Assembly (NCBI RefSeq): GCF_000416985.1 | Contig: NZ_ATDL01000003.1 | Coordinates: forward strand, 62,001-126,000 | DNA length: 64,000 nt | From: Sphingobacterium paucimobilis HER1398 | GTDB taxonomy: Bacteria > Bacteroidota > Bacteroidia > Sphingobacteriales > Sphingobacteriaceae | Reading direction: 5' to 3' | Shown here: piece after piece, positions 7,427 to 16,441 of the stretch | Layout: every line of letters starts with the position of its first letter | Numbering within the stretch: the first letter of the stretch is position 1 | Position numbers and translations under genes: made by a program | Notes under the pieces: model-generated | Database searches by the model: none | What the model saw: only the letters and a program-made list of their open reading frames with translations | Told to the model about the DNA's origin: nothing

Positions 7427-9041
7427 CTCCAATAGGATCTATGGCACGAGGCTGCAATAAATCTATAGCTCGCCTTACATATTCATCTCTTCTATTCTTG
7501 ACTTTAAAATATGCTTCCCTGCCAAAATAATAACGCCCCACAATAGCCTCGATATCAGATTGTATCAATTTCAAAAGATCTTTACTACGTCGTTCGTTTA
7601 CAATAATATCCCTTTCCCTCAAATAAAGAATAAATCGGTCGTACTCTGCCTGGGGCAGATGATATCCCTGGATAAAGTTTTCTATCGAATATGCTGGCAA
7701 TTGTTTAGTAAAGCGTTCGTAGACAAATTGCTCCAAATAACTAGACTTTACAATCTCCTGATAAAGTAAACTCAATGTATTAGAATCGATGGAAATCTTG
7801 ATATCAGGACTGATTCCGCCCCCGCTAAACAGTTCTCTACCAGCCAACGTTTTGTACATCTGGGCGTTCGCAAAGGTGGTATCAAGTACCCACAATCCTC
7901 TATACATACTCGCGTAATCTATCATATTAGACCAATTTGCCGTATACTTCTTCTGTATACTACGCCCTAACGGGGTATAATACCTAGAAATACTCAAGTT
8001 TATCCTCGAACCATCCAAAAAATCAAACTGTTCTTGCACAATTCCCTTTCCATACGACCTGCGTCCGACCACAGTAGCCCGGTCCCAATCCTGAACGGCT
8101 CCGGCCACAATCTCTGAAGCAGAGGCTGTTCCCTCGTTAATCAAAACGATCAATTTTCCATCCGTATACTCTCCTCCACCTTCAGAATAATACTCCCGTT
8201 TATTCTCGTGAGCCCCCTCCGTATAGACTAGCATCTTTCGATCCTTGAAAAATTCACTGGCCAAACGAATAGCAATATGGAAGTAACCTCCCCCATTATC
8301 TCGAAGGTCCAAAATAAGATTTTGAGCCCCCTGCTTTTTGAGCTCCTTAATAGTTGCTTTAAAATCTTCAGCCGTTTTCAACCCAAAACGTCTAATTCTT
8401 ACATAACCGATCGTTGGCTTTACCATATAAGAAACATCAATAGAACTTACGTTGACCTGATCCCGGATAATTTTAAACGGCTCACTTCTAACATCACTAT
8501 CCCGAAGAACATACATAGCAACACTAGAGCCTTTTTTCCCTCGCACCATTTTATCTACTGTCGATTGTGCAACTTTTCTCCCAGAAACATAAGTAGAATC
8601 TATCCTCAAGATTCGATCACCGACCTTCAATCCAGCTTTTTCGGCAGGCCCTCCACTTATGACCCCTACAACTAACAATGTATCATTGAGATTGAAAAAT
8701 TCTAATCCGATTCCTTCGAATGTACCTTCCAATGCTTCAGACTGAGCCTTAGACTCATTAGGCAATAAATAAGAAGAATAAGGATCAAGGTGAGCTACAA
8801 TATGATTGATAGCTCCATTTTGCAAGGAGTCCACATTTAGACTGTCCACATAACTATTAGAAAGGAGATCAAGTACCTGCTGAATTTTATACGAATTATC
8901 AGAGAGACCAATAGGTACTAAAGAGCTTCCTGGTTTATTACTCTGTTGGTCTACGTAATTTTGTCCAAGAATCAATCCTAAAAATAAGGTTGCCGCATAA
9001 GTAGCAGCTACAAAAATATTCCGTCCAGTACCTTTCTGCAT
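7416..9041 (-). CDS. S41 family C-terminal processing peptidase (CtpA/Prc-like)
   Basis: A 541-residue exported protease anchored by one N-terminal hydrophobic segment (about residues 8-26). A PDZ domain (about 103-175, starting GIGLEFFNLND) is followed by the S41 catalytic domain. The Ser/Lys dyad is Ser307 in EGTASASEIVAG and Lys332 in RRSYGKGIVQ, with the 25-residue spacing seen in Prc. These enzymes trim or degrade periplasmic proteins from the C-terminus. A helical tail of about 150 residues follows the protease core, as is common in Bacteroidota members. The gene appears monocistronic. Confidence 0.95.
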   Translation of the reverse strand: MQKGTGRNIFVAATYAATLFLGLILGQNYVDQQSNKPGSSLVPIGLSDNSYKIQQVLDLLSNSYVDSLNVDSLQNGAINHIVAHLDPYSSYLLPNESKAQSEALEGTFEGIGLEFFNLNDTLLVVGVISGGPAEKAGLKVGDRILRIDSTYVSGRKVAQSTVDKMVRGKKGSSVAMYVLRDSDVRSEPFKIIRDQVNVSSIDVSYMVKPTIGYVRIRRFGLKTAEDFKATIKELKKQGAQNLILDLRDNGGGYFHIAIRLASEFFKDRKMLVYTEGAHENKREYYSEGGGEYTDGKLIVLINEGTASASEIVAGAVQDWDRATVVGRRSYGKGIVQEQFDFLDGSRINLSISRYYTPLGRSIQKKYTANWSNMIDYASMYRGLWVLDTTFANAQMYKTLAGRELFSGGGISPDIKISIDSNTLSLLYQEIVKSSYLEQFVYERFTKQLPAYSIENFIQGYHLPQAEYDRFILYLRERDIIVNERRSKDLLKLIQSDIEAIVGRYYFGREAYFKVKNRRDEYVRRAIDLLQPRAIDPIGVSE

Positions 9042-9330
9042 GTAATTAATCCGTAGTATACACGTTTAACCAGGATATATGTGTTATACTGATGCTTATT
9101 TGATCAAAAAACACAATACACAAAGATACCAAAATAACTGCCAAACTATTTAATATCAACAAATAATTACGATTATTTACCTTTTTCAAACACGCTTAGA
9201 AGAGCGACAATCGGTACACGTTGATGGTTAAGTTCTACTTTTCGTGCCACACAAACTAGATAACGAAAGCACTTTTTTGCTTTCCTTGTCATGAATTCAA
9301 AGCTTTTTATTTAGGTTTGAAAAAAAATAT
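9042..9330. other. Intergenic region between divergent genes
   Basis: No gene is visible. The region holds a 7-bp hairpin, GAAAGCA/TGCTTTC (9265-9284), without a clear T-run, and a TAGGTTTG box at 9312-9319. Confidence 0.5.
9286..9319 (+). promoter_or_regulatory. Promoter with TAGGTTTG box
   Basis: TAGGTTTG (9312-9319) fits TAnnTTTG, with a TTG at 9286-9288 that is 23 bases upstream. It ends 11 bases before the ATG at 9331. The 12 bases TTTATTTAGGTT also occur before the oxygenase gene at 35905. Confidence 0.5.
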
Positions 9331-9900
9331 ATGCACGAGATCGAGCCTTACTATAAGTGGCGCCATGATTATATCTCATCCGAAGATGACAGATCACCTT
9401 TTTTTGGCGTTGTCTATAACGAATTTGAATTTGACAAACAGGTTTATAATTTTTTGCTCCATCCACAGTGGGATGACTTCGGCTCACAGACCTTGTACAT
9501 TAAGATATTATATGTTGATTATGATCATGGTTTTACAATCATGGAGCTGATAGGCGAATGGAATGATGCTATCTACAATGATATTATGCTATTAAAACGC
9601 GAGGTTATCGATATCTTAATACACCAAGGTATTACCAAATACATTCTTATTGGCGAAAACATATTGAATTTTCACACATCAGATGACGCATACTATGAAG
9701 AGTGGTTTCAAGACATAGAAGATGGTTGGATAGCAGGCCTACATTTCAGAGATCACGTCATACAAGAATTCCAAAATAGCAATATAGACTATTACATCAA
9801 TTTCGGAGGTCTTTTAAACGAAATACCTTGGCGCACACTAAAACCAAAGCAACTCTATTATCATATCCATGAACACCTACAAAGAAGATTGGGAGAATAG
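9331..9900 (+). CDS. Conserved hypothetical protein, unknown function
   Basis: This 189-residue soluble protein is rich in acidic and aromatic residues and has no signal peptide or membrane helix. I do not recognise a domain. The central segment ILIHQGITKYILIGENILNF looks like alternating strand and helix of an alpha/beta fold, and the C-terminus (PKQLYYHIHEHLQRRLGE) is helical. It has its own TAGGTTTG promoter and lies 94 bases before fumC, whose promoter overlaps its 3' end. The ATG at 9331 is preferred because it sits at the right distance from the promoter. Confidence 0.8.
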   Translation: MHEIEPYYKWRHDYISSEDDRSPFFGVVYNEFEFDKQVYNFLLHPQWDDFGSQTLYIKILYVDYDHGFTIMELIGEWNDAIYNDIMLLKREVIDILIHQGITKYILIGENILNFHTSDDAYYEEWFQDIEDGWIAGLHFRDHVIQEFQNSNIDYYINFGGLLNEIPWRTLKPKQLYYHIHEHLQRRLGE

Positions 9901-9920
9901 ATAAGCATTGAGTAACTTTG
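9889..9920 (+). promoter_or_regulatory. fumC promoter
   Basis: TTG (9889-9891), a 21-base spacer and TAACTTTG (9913-9920) match the Bacteroidota -33/-7 pattern. The predicted start of transcription leaves a leader of about 68 bases before the ATG at 9995. The -33 part lies inside the end of the upstream gene. Confidence 0.6.
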
Positions 9921-9994
9921 TACTAAGGATTTCTGTCCAAAGAAGATGGTTCAGAGATCTTATTTTTTGAGTTTAAACTTTTTACTTTAACATT

Positions 9995-11392
9995 ATGTCA
10001 TTCAGAATAGAAAAAGATACAATGGGTGAAGTTCAGGTACCAGCAGACAAATACTGGGGAGCCCAAACAGAACGTTCACGCAATAACTTCAAAATTGGAC
10101 CAGCAGCTTCTATGCCTCATGAAATAATAGAGGGTTTTGCTTATTTGAAAAAGGCAGCAGCTTATGCAAACCATGAATTAGGAGTACTTCCTATCGAAAA
10201 AAGAGATGCGATCGCTACTGTATGTGACGAAATATTAGCGGGTAAATTAGATGATCAATTTCCATTAGTTATTTGGCAGACGGGTTCAGGCACACAATCT
10301 AATATGAATGTGAATGAAGTTGTTGCAAATCGTGCACAAGTATTAGCTGGAGGTACTATTGGCGAAGGCGAGCCGGTTCTGAAAGCAAATGACGATGTAA
10401 ACAAATCTCAATCATCCAATGATACTTTTCCTACTGGGATGCATATTGCTGCCTATAAAGCTGTAGTAGAAGTTACGATCCCTGGAGTCGAAAAACTCCG
10501 CGACACGCTAAAGCGTAAGTCAGAAGAATTCATGAACGTGGTTAAAATAGGACGTACACATTTAATGGATGCTACACCTTTAACATTAGGTCAGGAGTTG
10601 TCGGGCTATGTGGCACAACTAAACTATGGAATTAAGGCTGTAAAAAACACATTAGCACATCTTTCAGAAGTTGCACTTGGAGGTACAGCCGTAGGCACGG
10701 GACTGAATACTCCTCAAGGATATGATGTTCTTGTTGCTAAATATATTGCTCAATTTACAGGCCATCCCTTTATTACTGCTGAGAATAAGTTTGAAGCCCT
10801 AGCCTCACACGATGCTATTGTCGAGACCCACGGAGCACTTAAACAACTTGCTGTTGCATTAAACAAAATAGCAAATGACATCCGTATGTTAGCTTCTGGC
10901 CCACGCTCAGGTATTGGAGAGATAATAATTCCGGAAAATGAACCAGGATCATCGATCATGCCAGGCAAAGTTAATCCAACACAATGTGAAGCATTGACAA
11001 TGGTTGCGGCACAGGTCATGGGCAATGATGTTGCTATTACAATCGGCGGTACACAGGGCCATTACGAACTCAATGTTTTTAAACCCGTAATGGCAGCTAA
11101 CTTTCTCCAATCTGCCCGTTTGATCGGTGATGCTTGTATTTCCTTTGAAGAACATTGTGCCGTTGGTATCGAACCGAATCACGCACGCATCAAAGAGCTC
11201 GTTGACAATTCGTTGATGTTAGTCACAGCATTGAATACTAAAATAGGCTATTATAAAGCAGCAGAAATTGCACAGACTGCACACAAAAACAACTCTACAC
11301 TGAAAGAGACTGCGATAGCTTTAGGCTACGTTACTGCAGAGCAGTTTGATGAATGGGTAAAACCAGAAGAAATGGTAGGTAGCTTAAAATAA
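9995..11392 (+). CDS. fumC: Fumarate hydratase, class II
   Basis: This enzyme interconverts fumarate and L-malate in the TCA cycle without an iron-sulfur cluster. The 465-residue length is typical. The fumarase/aspartase signature [11 protein letters not shown] is at 318-328, the second conserved region reads [16 protein letters not shown], and the N-terminal [12 protein letters not shown] and [15 protein letters not shown] segments are typical of FumC rather than aspartase. It is a homotetrameric cytoplasmic enzyme. A small lipoprotein gene starts four bases after the stop. Confidence 0.97.
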   Translation: MSFRIEKDTMGEVQVPADKYWGAQTERSRNNFKIGPAASMPHEIIEGFAYLKKAAAYANHELGVLPIEKRDAIATVCDEILAGKLDDQFPLVIWQTGSGTQSNMNVNEVVANRAQVLAGGTIGEGEPVLKANDDVNKSQSSNDTFPTGMHIAAYKAVVEVTIPGVEKLRDTLKRKSEEFMNVVKIGRTHLMDATPLTLGQELSGYVAQLNYGIKAVKNTLAHLSEVALGGTAVGTGLNTPQGYDVLVAKYIAQFTGHPFITAENKFEALASHDAIVETHGALKQLAVALNKIANDIRMLASGPRSGIGEIIIPENEPGSSIMPGKVNPTQCEALTMVAAQVMGNDVAITIGGTQGHYELNVFKPVMAANFLQSARLIGDACISFEEHCAVGIEPNHARIKELVDNSLMLVTALNTKIGYYKAAEIAQTAHKNNSTLKETAIALGYVTAEQFDEWVKPEEMVGSLK

Positions 11393-11396
11393 ATTA

Positions 11397-11930
11397 GTGC
11401 AGATACTTAAAAAAAAATATGCGAATAGATTGGTATACCTAGGAATATTTCTAGGTATACTTTTTGTATTTCCAAGATGTCAACGACATTCCGAAATGCA
11501 AACAGAGGGTGTTTCATTCCTTCAGGGCGTGTGGGTACAAGACAGTATACCTCAGCAGCAGCAAATGCTTAATTTTACATTACATGAATTTACTTTTACC
11601 TGTGATTCTTTATATAGTAAAATGTATGTGCATGCTCGGACAAAGACAATACCTGACAGCTGTTACAATAATGGTTCTTGGACAGAATATGCCAAGGCAG
11701 TTTACGTCCTAAGAGGAGACAGTATTATAGCAGAAGGGATATACACCAAAGAGAATGGAAAACAAAAAATATCTGGTTGCTACAAAAGCGGACAATATCT
11801 GCCCCGATTCAAATTAGTATACCATGACAAAGATTCCGTTGTATTAGAGAATAAATTTGATTCTCGCCCCATTATACTACGAAAGACCAAAGACATAACC
11901 TGTGTTCCTAAAAAACGTTGGGAAATGTAA
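11397..11930 (+). CDS. Small probable lipoprotein downstream of fumC
   Basis: The 177-residue protein has a GTG start at 11397. A basic N-terminus (QILKKKYANR) precedes a hydrophobic core and Cys28 in VFPRC, a poor but possible lipobox. The mature part resembles a small beta-sandwich or lipocalin-like fold, with strands such as LNFTLHEFTFTCDSLYSKMYVHA and LVYHDKDSVVLENKF. It is probably periplasmic or outer-membrane associated. The four-base gap to fumC indicates co-transcription, but no functional link to fumarase is evident. I do not recognise the family. Confidence 0.75.
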   Translation: MQILKKKYANRLVYLGIFLGILFVFPRCQRHSEMQTEGVSFLQGVWVQDSIPQQQQMLNFTLHEFTFTCDSLYSKMYVHARTKTIPDSCYNNGSWTEYAKAVYVLRGDSIIAEGIYTKENGKQKISGCYKSGQYLPRFKLVYHDKDSVVLENKFDSRPIILRKTKDITCVPKKRWEM

Positions 11931-11938
11931 CAATGAAA

Positions 11939-11988
11939 GGGCTTTGTCCTACATTTATATCAACCAAATGCAGGACACAGCCTCTTTT
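11939..11988. terminator. Bidirectional terminator between convergent genes
   Basis: A long hairpin pairs GGCTTTGTCCT (11939-11949 region) with AGGACACAGCC (11972-11982) with one mismatch, extended inward by ACATTT/AAATGC. It is followed by TCTTTTATTT on the plus strand. It lies between the fumC-linked lipoprotein and the TelA-type gene. Confidence 0.75.
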
Positions 11989-11990
11989 AT

Positions 11991-13097
11991 TTAATTTATC
12001 AGTTTCGAATCGTCAGAAGACTTTAAGAGATTCGTTTTCAGTTCATTTTCCGATTGCAACAACTCTTGCTCGACAACTTTCCGTTTCTCGCGACCATCTC
12101 GTTGTATTTGAAGGACTTGCTCAATGGTATTTATAATATCCGAGTTTGCCTTTTTGATTGTTTCAATATCTACAATTCCACGTTCGGTCTCCCGGGCAAC
12201 ATTAATTGTCGACTCTTTAAGCATCTCCGAATTTTTACGCAAGAGCTCATTGGTTGCGTCCGTGACAGCCTTTTGAGCCTCTAGCGCACGTTGTGCATGA
12301 GCTATTCCCAATGTAAGAACCATCTGATTCTTCCACAGCGGCAAGGTATTGACAATACTCGATTGTATTTTTTCCATCAAAGAACTACTATTGCTCTGTA
12401 TCATGCGAATCTGCGGAGCAGTTTGCAAAACAACCATACGTGTCAGCTTAAGATCGTGAATCTTACGCTCGAAACGAACAACATGCTGTTCCATATCTTT
12501 GTATGCCTGTATCTTATGCTGATCTCCCGAGTCCTCTGCCTCCTTTTTAAGCTCTGGCAAAGTAATGCGATGTACCTCATCTAACTTTTCCTCGCCTGCC
12601 GCGATGTGCAAAGACAACTCTTTAAAATAGTTTTGGTTTTCAACAAAAAGCTTATCAAAAATATTTACATCTTTCAGGAGATTTTTATAATGCCCCTCCA
12701 ACTTCAATTCAATCTGGTGAATATTTTTCTCGACAGAAGCATATTCAGTCCGCATACGTTGGATTTTTTTCTTTACCGTATCAAAAAAAGGGATGAGAGG
12801 CTTCTTATTTAGATTTTCATCAAAAGATTTGATATCCGAACGAAGATTCAACAGAATTTCCTCCGCTCCTCCCATATCTTTTGTGCGTACCTGCTTTAAT
12901 ATTTCGTTCGAAAAATTACTTACCTTCGTCTGGCTAGCGACACCAAACTGAATAATATCCGTTGTTGAGTGAAGGTTTATCTTATCTTTATATTGTTGAA
13001 CCAATGCCTTTTCTTCGGGTGAAAAACTCACCTGCATTTCTTTACTTTTATCTTGGTTATTATCTTCTTCGTTAATAGTCAGATCTATAGTAGCCAT
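11991..13097 (-). CDS. TelA/YaaN family protein (toxic anion resistance)
   Basis: This 368-residue soluble, almost wholly helical protein has long coiled-coil stretches. The segment FFDTVKKKIQRMRTEYASVEKNIHQIELKLEGHYKNLLKD and the C-terminal HAQRALEAQKAVTDATNELLRKNSEMLKESTINVARE fit the TelA family (PF05816). The family was named for tellurite resistance, and its biochemical role is not settled; in Bacilli it is tied to envelope stress. It starts six bases after an upstream gene that resembles XpaC, the same pairing as xpaC-yaaN in Bacillus. Confidence 0.88.
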   Translation of the reverse strand: MATIDLTINEEDNNQDKSKEMQVSFSPEEKALVQQYKDKINLHSTTDIIQFGVASQTKVSNFSNEILKQVRTKDMGGAEEILLNLRSDIKSFDENLNKKPLIPFFDTVKKKIQRMRTEYASVEKNIHQIELKLEGHYKNLLKDVNIFDKLFVENQNYFKELSLHIAAGEEKLDEVHRITLPELKKEAEDSGDQHKIQAYKDMEQHVVRFERKIHDLKLTRMVVLQTAPQIRMIQSNSSSLMEKIQSSIVNTLPLWKNQMVLTLGIAHAQRALEAQKAVTDATNELLRKNSEMLKESTINVARETERGIVDIETIKKANSDIINTIEQVLQIQRDGREKRKVVEQELLQSENELKTNLLKSSDDSKLIN

Positions 13098-13103
13098 ATT
13101 TTC

Positions 13104-13880
13104 TTAATCTTTTAAAAGGTTCTTATTCTTTAAGGTTTGTAAATACACATCAGATTCTGCTGAAACATCCAACAACCGCGCCTTAATCAAATTAGTAACG
13201 TCGAGCTCAATCGCAGTAGCAGCTTGAGCAAGTACCGCCTCCAATTTATTTTTTGAGTCCAGCGTTACCTGATTATTCAGCCTGGTATTTTCGAGATCAT
13301 CATACTCTCGGAGGACATTGACAACTGTGCCATGTCTTACCAAGAATTTCTCGGCTTCCTGAATATCTCTCTGCTCCAGCAAATGAAAAAGCCGAACAAT
13401 CTTATCTACATATTGCTGTATATTTCTATTATCCACCTCTTTCTGAAAATAGAGCAGCTTCGTAACAAAGGACTGCGGAGTCTCTATCTGGGCCTGCGCC
13501 AGTTCCAAACGGCGTTGATCCGCCAAAGTATTAATCCATGTCAATGAGCGTACTTCGCCCAGTTCCAGTCTTTGTAAATAGGATTTTGATTGGTTTAACA
13601 AGAGTCCATTTCCAATAATATAAGAAGATATATATCCACAGACTGTTAACAACATACCTTGCGACATAGCTCCGGCAAAAACATAGAAAGAATAAAAAAG
13701 CCCAAATTGTACAAAAAGCAATAGCCAGGATAACAGATACCATGACCTTACTTTACTCTTAGACGCCTGAGACATCATCACAAAAGGATGAATAGGCGGA
13801 GCAAACATCAAAATAGACAAAAACGTCCACTTTAATTGTCCTAACTCCCAACGTTTACTCTTTTTTGTGGCCCAACCCAT
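13104..13880 (-). CDS. XpaC-like membrane protein, partner of TelA
   Basis: A 258-residue protein with two or three hydrophobic segments near the N-terminus (about residues 18-95: LKWTFLSILMFAPPIHPFV, WYLLSWLLLFVQFGLF, GYISSYIIGNGLLL). A cytoplasmic helical domain of about 150 residues follows, with FVTKLLYFQKEVDNRNIQQYVDKIVRLFHLLEQRDI. This build, and the position directly upstream of a TelA gene, match the XpaC (5-bromo-4-chloroindolyl phosphate hydrolysis) family. The family assignment rests partly on context. The start is the ATG at 13880. Confidence 0.7.
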   Translation of the reverse strand: MGWATKKSKRWELGQLKWTFLSILMFAPPIHPFVMMSQASKSKVRSWYLLSWLLLFVQFGLFYSFYVFAGAMSQGMLLTVCGYISSYIIGNGLLLNQSKSYLQRLELGEVRSLTWINTLADQRRLELAQAQIETPQSFVTKLLYFQKEVDNRNIQQYVDKIVRLFHLLEQRDIQEAEKFLVRHGTVVNVLREYDDLENTRLNNQVTLDSKNKLEAVLAQAATAIELDVTNLIKARLLDVSAESDVYLQTLKNKNLLKD

Positions 13881-13988
13881 AATGCAATTTAATTATTTTT
13901 TTTGGTAAACATTAATAATTCACCTACACTCAACATCTATATTACGTGGATACCCAATTCTTGTTCCAATTATATATATTTTTACATC

Positions 13989-15002
13989 ATGGCAGAAAAA
14001 AACACCTACATTATTTACCTCCGTGTCATTGCGACAGTATTTGTAGTATTGATACATGCTTCAACAGGTTTTCTATACCATGTGGACACAACGACATTTG
14101 ATTGGAACTATGCCAATTGGATCAATGCTGCGACTAGGTGCTCTGTCCCCCTATTTGTCGTAATATCAGGTGCATTGTTACTACAGAAGGATGAAAACAT
14201 AGGGGAATTTTATAAAAGACGTCTTCCCAAACTCATCTATCCCTTTATATTTTGGACGATAATTTATATTATATATTATTTCTACCGTTACACCAACTTT
14301 GCAACACTGTCATTTGAAAAAATATGGGATATAACATGGGATAAAATATTGCATGGAGCTAATGCCCATTTATGGTATCTATATATGATCATTGGACTCT
14401 ACCTAACAATACCCTTCTTAAGAAAGATATTGGTCCAATGTAATCTTAAAGAGATCGAACTTTTCTTATTACTATGGTTCTCAAGCATGTTTATATCGAA
14501 CCGTGAATTCTATTCCATCATGCCTAAATTCGACCTTACTTTCTTCTCTGGATATATAGGCTATTTAGTACTGGGCTACTACATCACTACAGTGGATTTC
14601 AAGTGGCACAAGTTAGCCGCCCCAATCGGCTACATTACAGTCACCCTAATCACCGCTATAGGCACTTATCTATTGAATAAAAAAGGAGCGAAACTAAACA
14701 CTCTACTTTACAACTATGTATTTCCTACCACAGCGACGTCAGCAGCATTTTTATTTCTTTGGGTTAGACAAAGTGTCACGAAAACAGGAACCGTACCTAG
14801 ATGGATATTAATCATCGACAAGTACAGTTTTGCCATCTACCTAAGTCATATTCTACCTCTTAACTTCTTACACCCCGTATTTTCACGCCACATGAGTACC
14901 GGTTGGGTTATCCCTTTAGCAACAATCAGTACGATAATAACTTCTATCCTTTTAACCTTTATCCTCCGTAAGATGCCCTACGGTAGATATATCAGCGGAT
15001 AA
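13989..15002 (+). CDS. Acyltransferase 3 family membrane protein
   Basis: A 337-residue polytopic protein with about ten membrane segments. The family signature is in the first helix, YLRVIATVFVVLIHAS with the conserved Arg and His, followed by RCSVPLFVVISGALLL and RRLPKLIYPFIFW. Members O-acetylate or O-succinylate extracellular polysaccharides, peptidoglycan or lipids, using a cytoplasmic acyl donor. The start at 13989 (MAEKNTYIIYLR) is preferred over an in-frame ATG at 13902, whose extra 29 residues are polar and not family-like. It is a lone gene that ends two bases from the convergent ROK gene. The acceptor is unknown. Confidence 0.92.
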   Translation: MAEKNTYIIYLRVIATVFVVLIHASTGFLYHVDTTTFDWNYANWINAATRCSVPLFVVISGALLLQKDENIGEFYKRRLPKLIYPFIFWTIIYIIYYFYRYTNFATLSFEKIWDITWDKILHGANAHLWYLYMIIGLYLTIPFLRKILVQCNLKEIELFLLLWFSSMFISNREFYSIMPKFDLTFFSGYIGYLVLGYYITTVDFKWHKLAAPIGYITVTLITAIGTYLLNKKGAKLNTLLYNYVFPTTATSAAFLFLWVRQSVTKTGTVPRWILIIDKYSFAIYLSHILPLNFLHPVFSRHMSTGWVIPLATISTIITSILLTFILRKMPYGRYISG

Positions 15003-15004
15003 GC

Positions 15005-16237
15005 TTAATTTGTTGTCAACAAATCATTGTCAAAACAATTAATAATGAAGTAACGAGCCAATCCAAATGTTATGTCATTTTCGCTCAAAGTAGAGAGCAC
15101 AACCTCACAGTTATTTAAAATCCGTCCCATCGCATAGGTCTGTATTTGTTGTTGAATAGGATTCGTAATCAATGTTGCTGCTTTAGCAAAGTTACCACCT
15201 AGAACAACGCGTTCTGGATTAAAAATCTGTACAAACAAAGCGATTGCCTTGCCTAGATTTTTCCCTAGTTCTGTGATCAACTCAATTGCATATTGATCTC
15301 CTTCCAAGGCAGCATCTATAATATGTTGTGGCTGTATATTTTCACTATTAAACTTTTTGGCAAGTAATGTAGGGACGTTATTTTTAATATCTTGTCCTGC
15401 TTTCTTGACCAATGATATCCCTGAAGCAACAGTCTCTAAACACCCCCTCTTTCCACAGTAACAGAGTTCCCCATCTTCAACAAAGCTCATATGCCCCATC
15501 TCTCCGGAAAAACCATTTTTCCCCATATAAATTTCACCTTGCGCAACAATACCTAAAGCCATACCCCAATCCATCAAAATTGTCAGCCCATTTTCAATAT
15601 TCTTTAGTGCCCCAAAGTTCTGTTCGGCATAAGTTGTCAATTTGACATCATTGACAATATATACTTTCTTGGAAAAAGTTTTTTCCAGGTGATTCTTTAA
15701 ATCAAAATCTGACTCAAAGAAAAAAGAATAGTTTTTGCCTTTCGATTTATCGATCAGGCCGGGCATAGAAATAGCGAGTCCAGATATATCTGACCAATCT
15801 AAACAATGATGAAGAACATATTCTTTAATGACCTTTTGAAACTGTTCCAAACCGCCTAGGTCGACAGATAAATCACAATCATACGATGTTGAAGGCACTA
15901 GAATTCTACTATTATTATCTATATAAGAAATTTTTACAGAAAATCGATTCACTTCGACACATAACACCTTGAAAATACCATCATTTAGTTGGTACAAATT
16001 AGGCTTGCGTCCTCCTATCGACTCACCTCTTTCCTTTTGAAGAAGTAACTTCTGATCTATCAGCTCAACAATTAAAGCATTTAAGGTTGGAAAACTTATC
16101 CCCAAAGCTTTCATGAGTTCGTTGACGGAAATCGTTTCCTTATCATACACGGCACGCAACAACCTGTTTTTCCGTTGCATAGCACGGATATATTTGGCGT
16201 CGGATGAACTTGACAAAAGATTTTCTAAAATACTCAT
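15005..16237 (-). CDS. ROK family transcriptional regulator (NagC/Mlc/XylR type)
   Basis: The 410-residue protein has an N-terminal winged helix-turn-helix (about residues 20-85: ISVNELMKALGISFPTLNALIVELIDQKLL). A ROK sugar-kinase-like domain follows. The ROK zinc site is GHMSF...CYCGKRGCLETVAS, and IVNDVKLTTYAEQ retains the Asn-Asp of the sugar site. Such proteins sense a sugar or sugar phosphate and repress uptake and catabolic genes. No sugar gene is adjacent, so the regulon is elsewhere, possibly including the distant sugar locus. A short perfect dyad lies 23 bases upstream of the start and could be an autoregulatory operator. Confidence 0.93.
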   Translation of the reverse strand: MSILENLLSSSSDAKYIRAMQRKNRLLRAVYDKETISVNELMKALGISFPTLNALIVELIDQKLLLQKERGESIGGRKPNLYQLNDGIFKVLCVEVNRFSVKISYIDNNSRILVPSTSYDCDLSVDLGGLEQFQKVIKEYVLHHCLDWSDISGLAISMPGLIDKSKGKNYSFFFESDFDLKNHLEKTFSKKVYIVNDVKLTTYAEQNFGALKNIENGLTILMDWGMALGIVAQGEIYMGKNGFSGEMGHMSFVEDGELCYCGKRGCLETVASGISLVKKAGQDIKNNVPTLLAKKFNSENIQPQHIIDAALEGDQYAIELITELGKNLGKAIALFVQIFNPERVVLGGNFAKAATLITNPIQQQIQTYAMGRILNNCEVVLSTLSENDITFGLARYFIINCFDNDLLTTN

Positions 16238-16259
16238 AAAACAGGTTTCTTAATGAAAA

Positions 16260-16274
16260 TTGATACGATATCAA
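16260..16274. promoter_or_regulatory. Possible operator upstream of the ROK regulator
   Basis: TTGATA-CGA-TATCAA is a perfect 6-bp inverted repeat with a 3-base centre, 23 bases upstream of the ROK start codon at 16237. Autoregulation is common in the family, but the repeat is short. Confidence 0.35.
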
Positions 16275-16391
16275 CGATCGCTCCTAAGATACAACTTAAA
16301 ACAAATAATAATAAATATTACCTTAAAAATGAAAGTTTATTAAAATGTTGAGCCATAACACCCTTTCATTTGTTAAAAAATACAAAAACAA

Positions 16392-16418
16392 AAAAGCTAT
16401 TCCGTTGGAATAGCTTTT
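16392..16418 (-). terminator. Terminator of the DUF3127 gene
   Basis: A perfect 12-bp stem, AAAAGCTATTCC/GGAATAGCTTTT, has a 3-base loop. On the minus strand it runs into a T-rich tail, 23 bases after the stop of the DUF3127 gene. It is a classical intrinsic terminator. Confidence 0.88.
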
Positions 16419-16441
16419 CTATATTGACTGAATGGAATTGA

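Noticed and set aside
9265-9284. Hairpin GAAAGCA/TGCTTTC as a terminator or small RNA
   Set aside because: It lies between divergent genes, has no T-run on the right side and is only 7 bp, so I cannot assign a role.
13902-13988. In-frame extension of the acyltransferase gene to an upstream ATG
   Set aside because: The extra residues are polar and unlike the family start, which begins naturally at the ATG at 13989.
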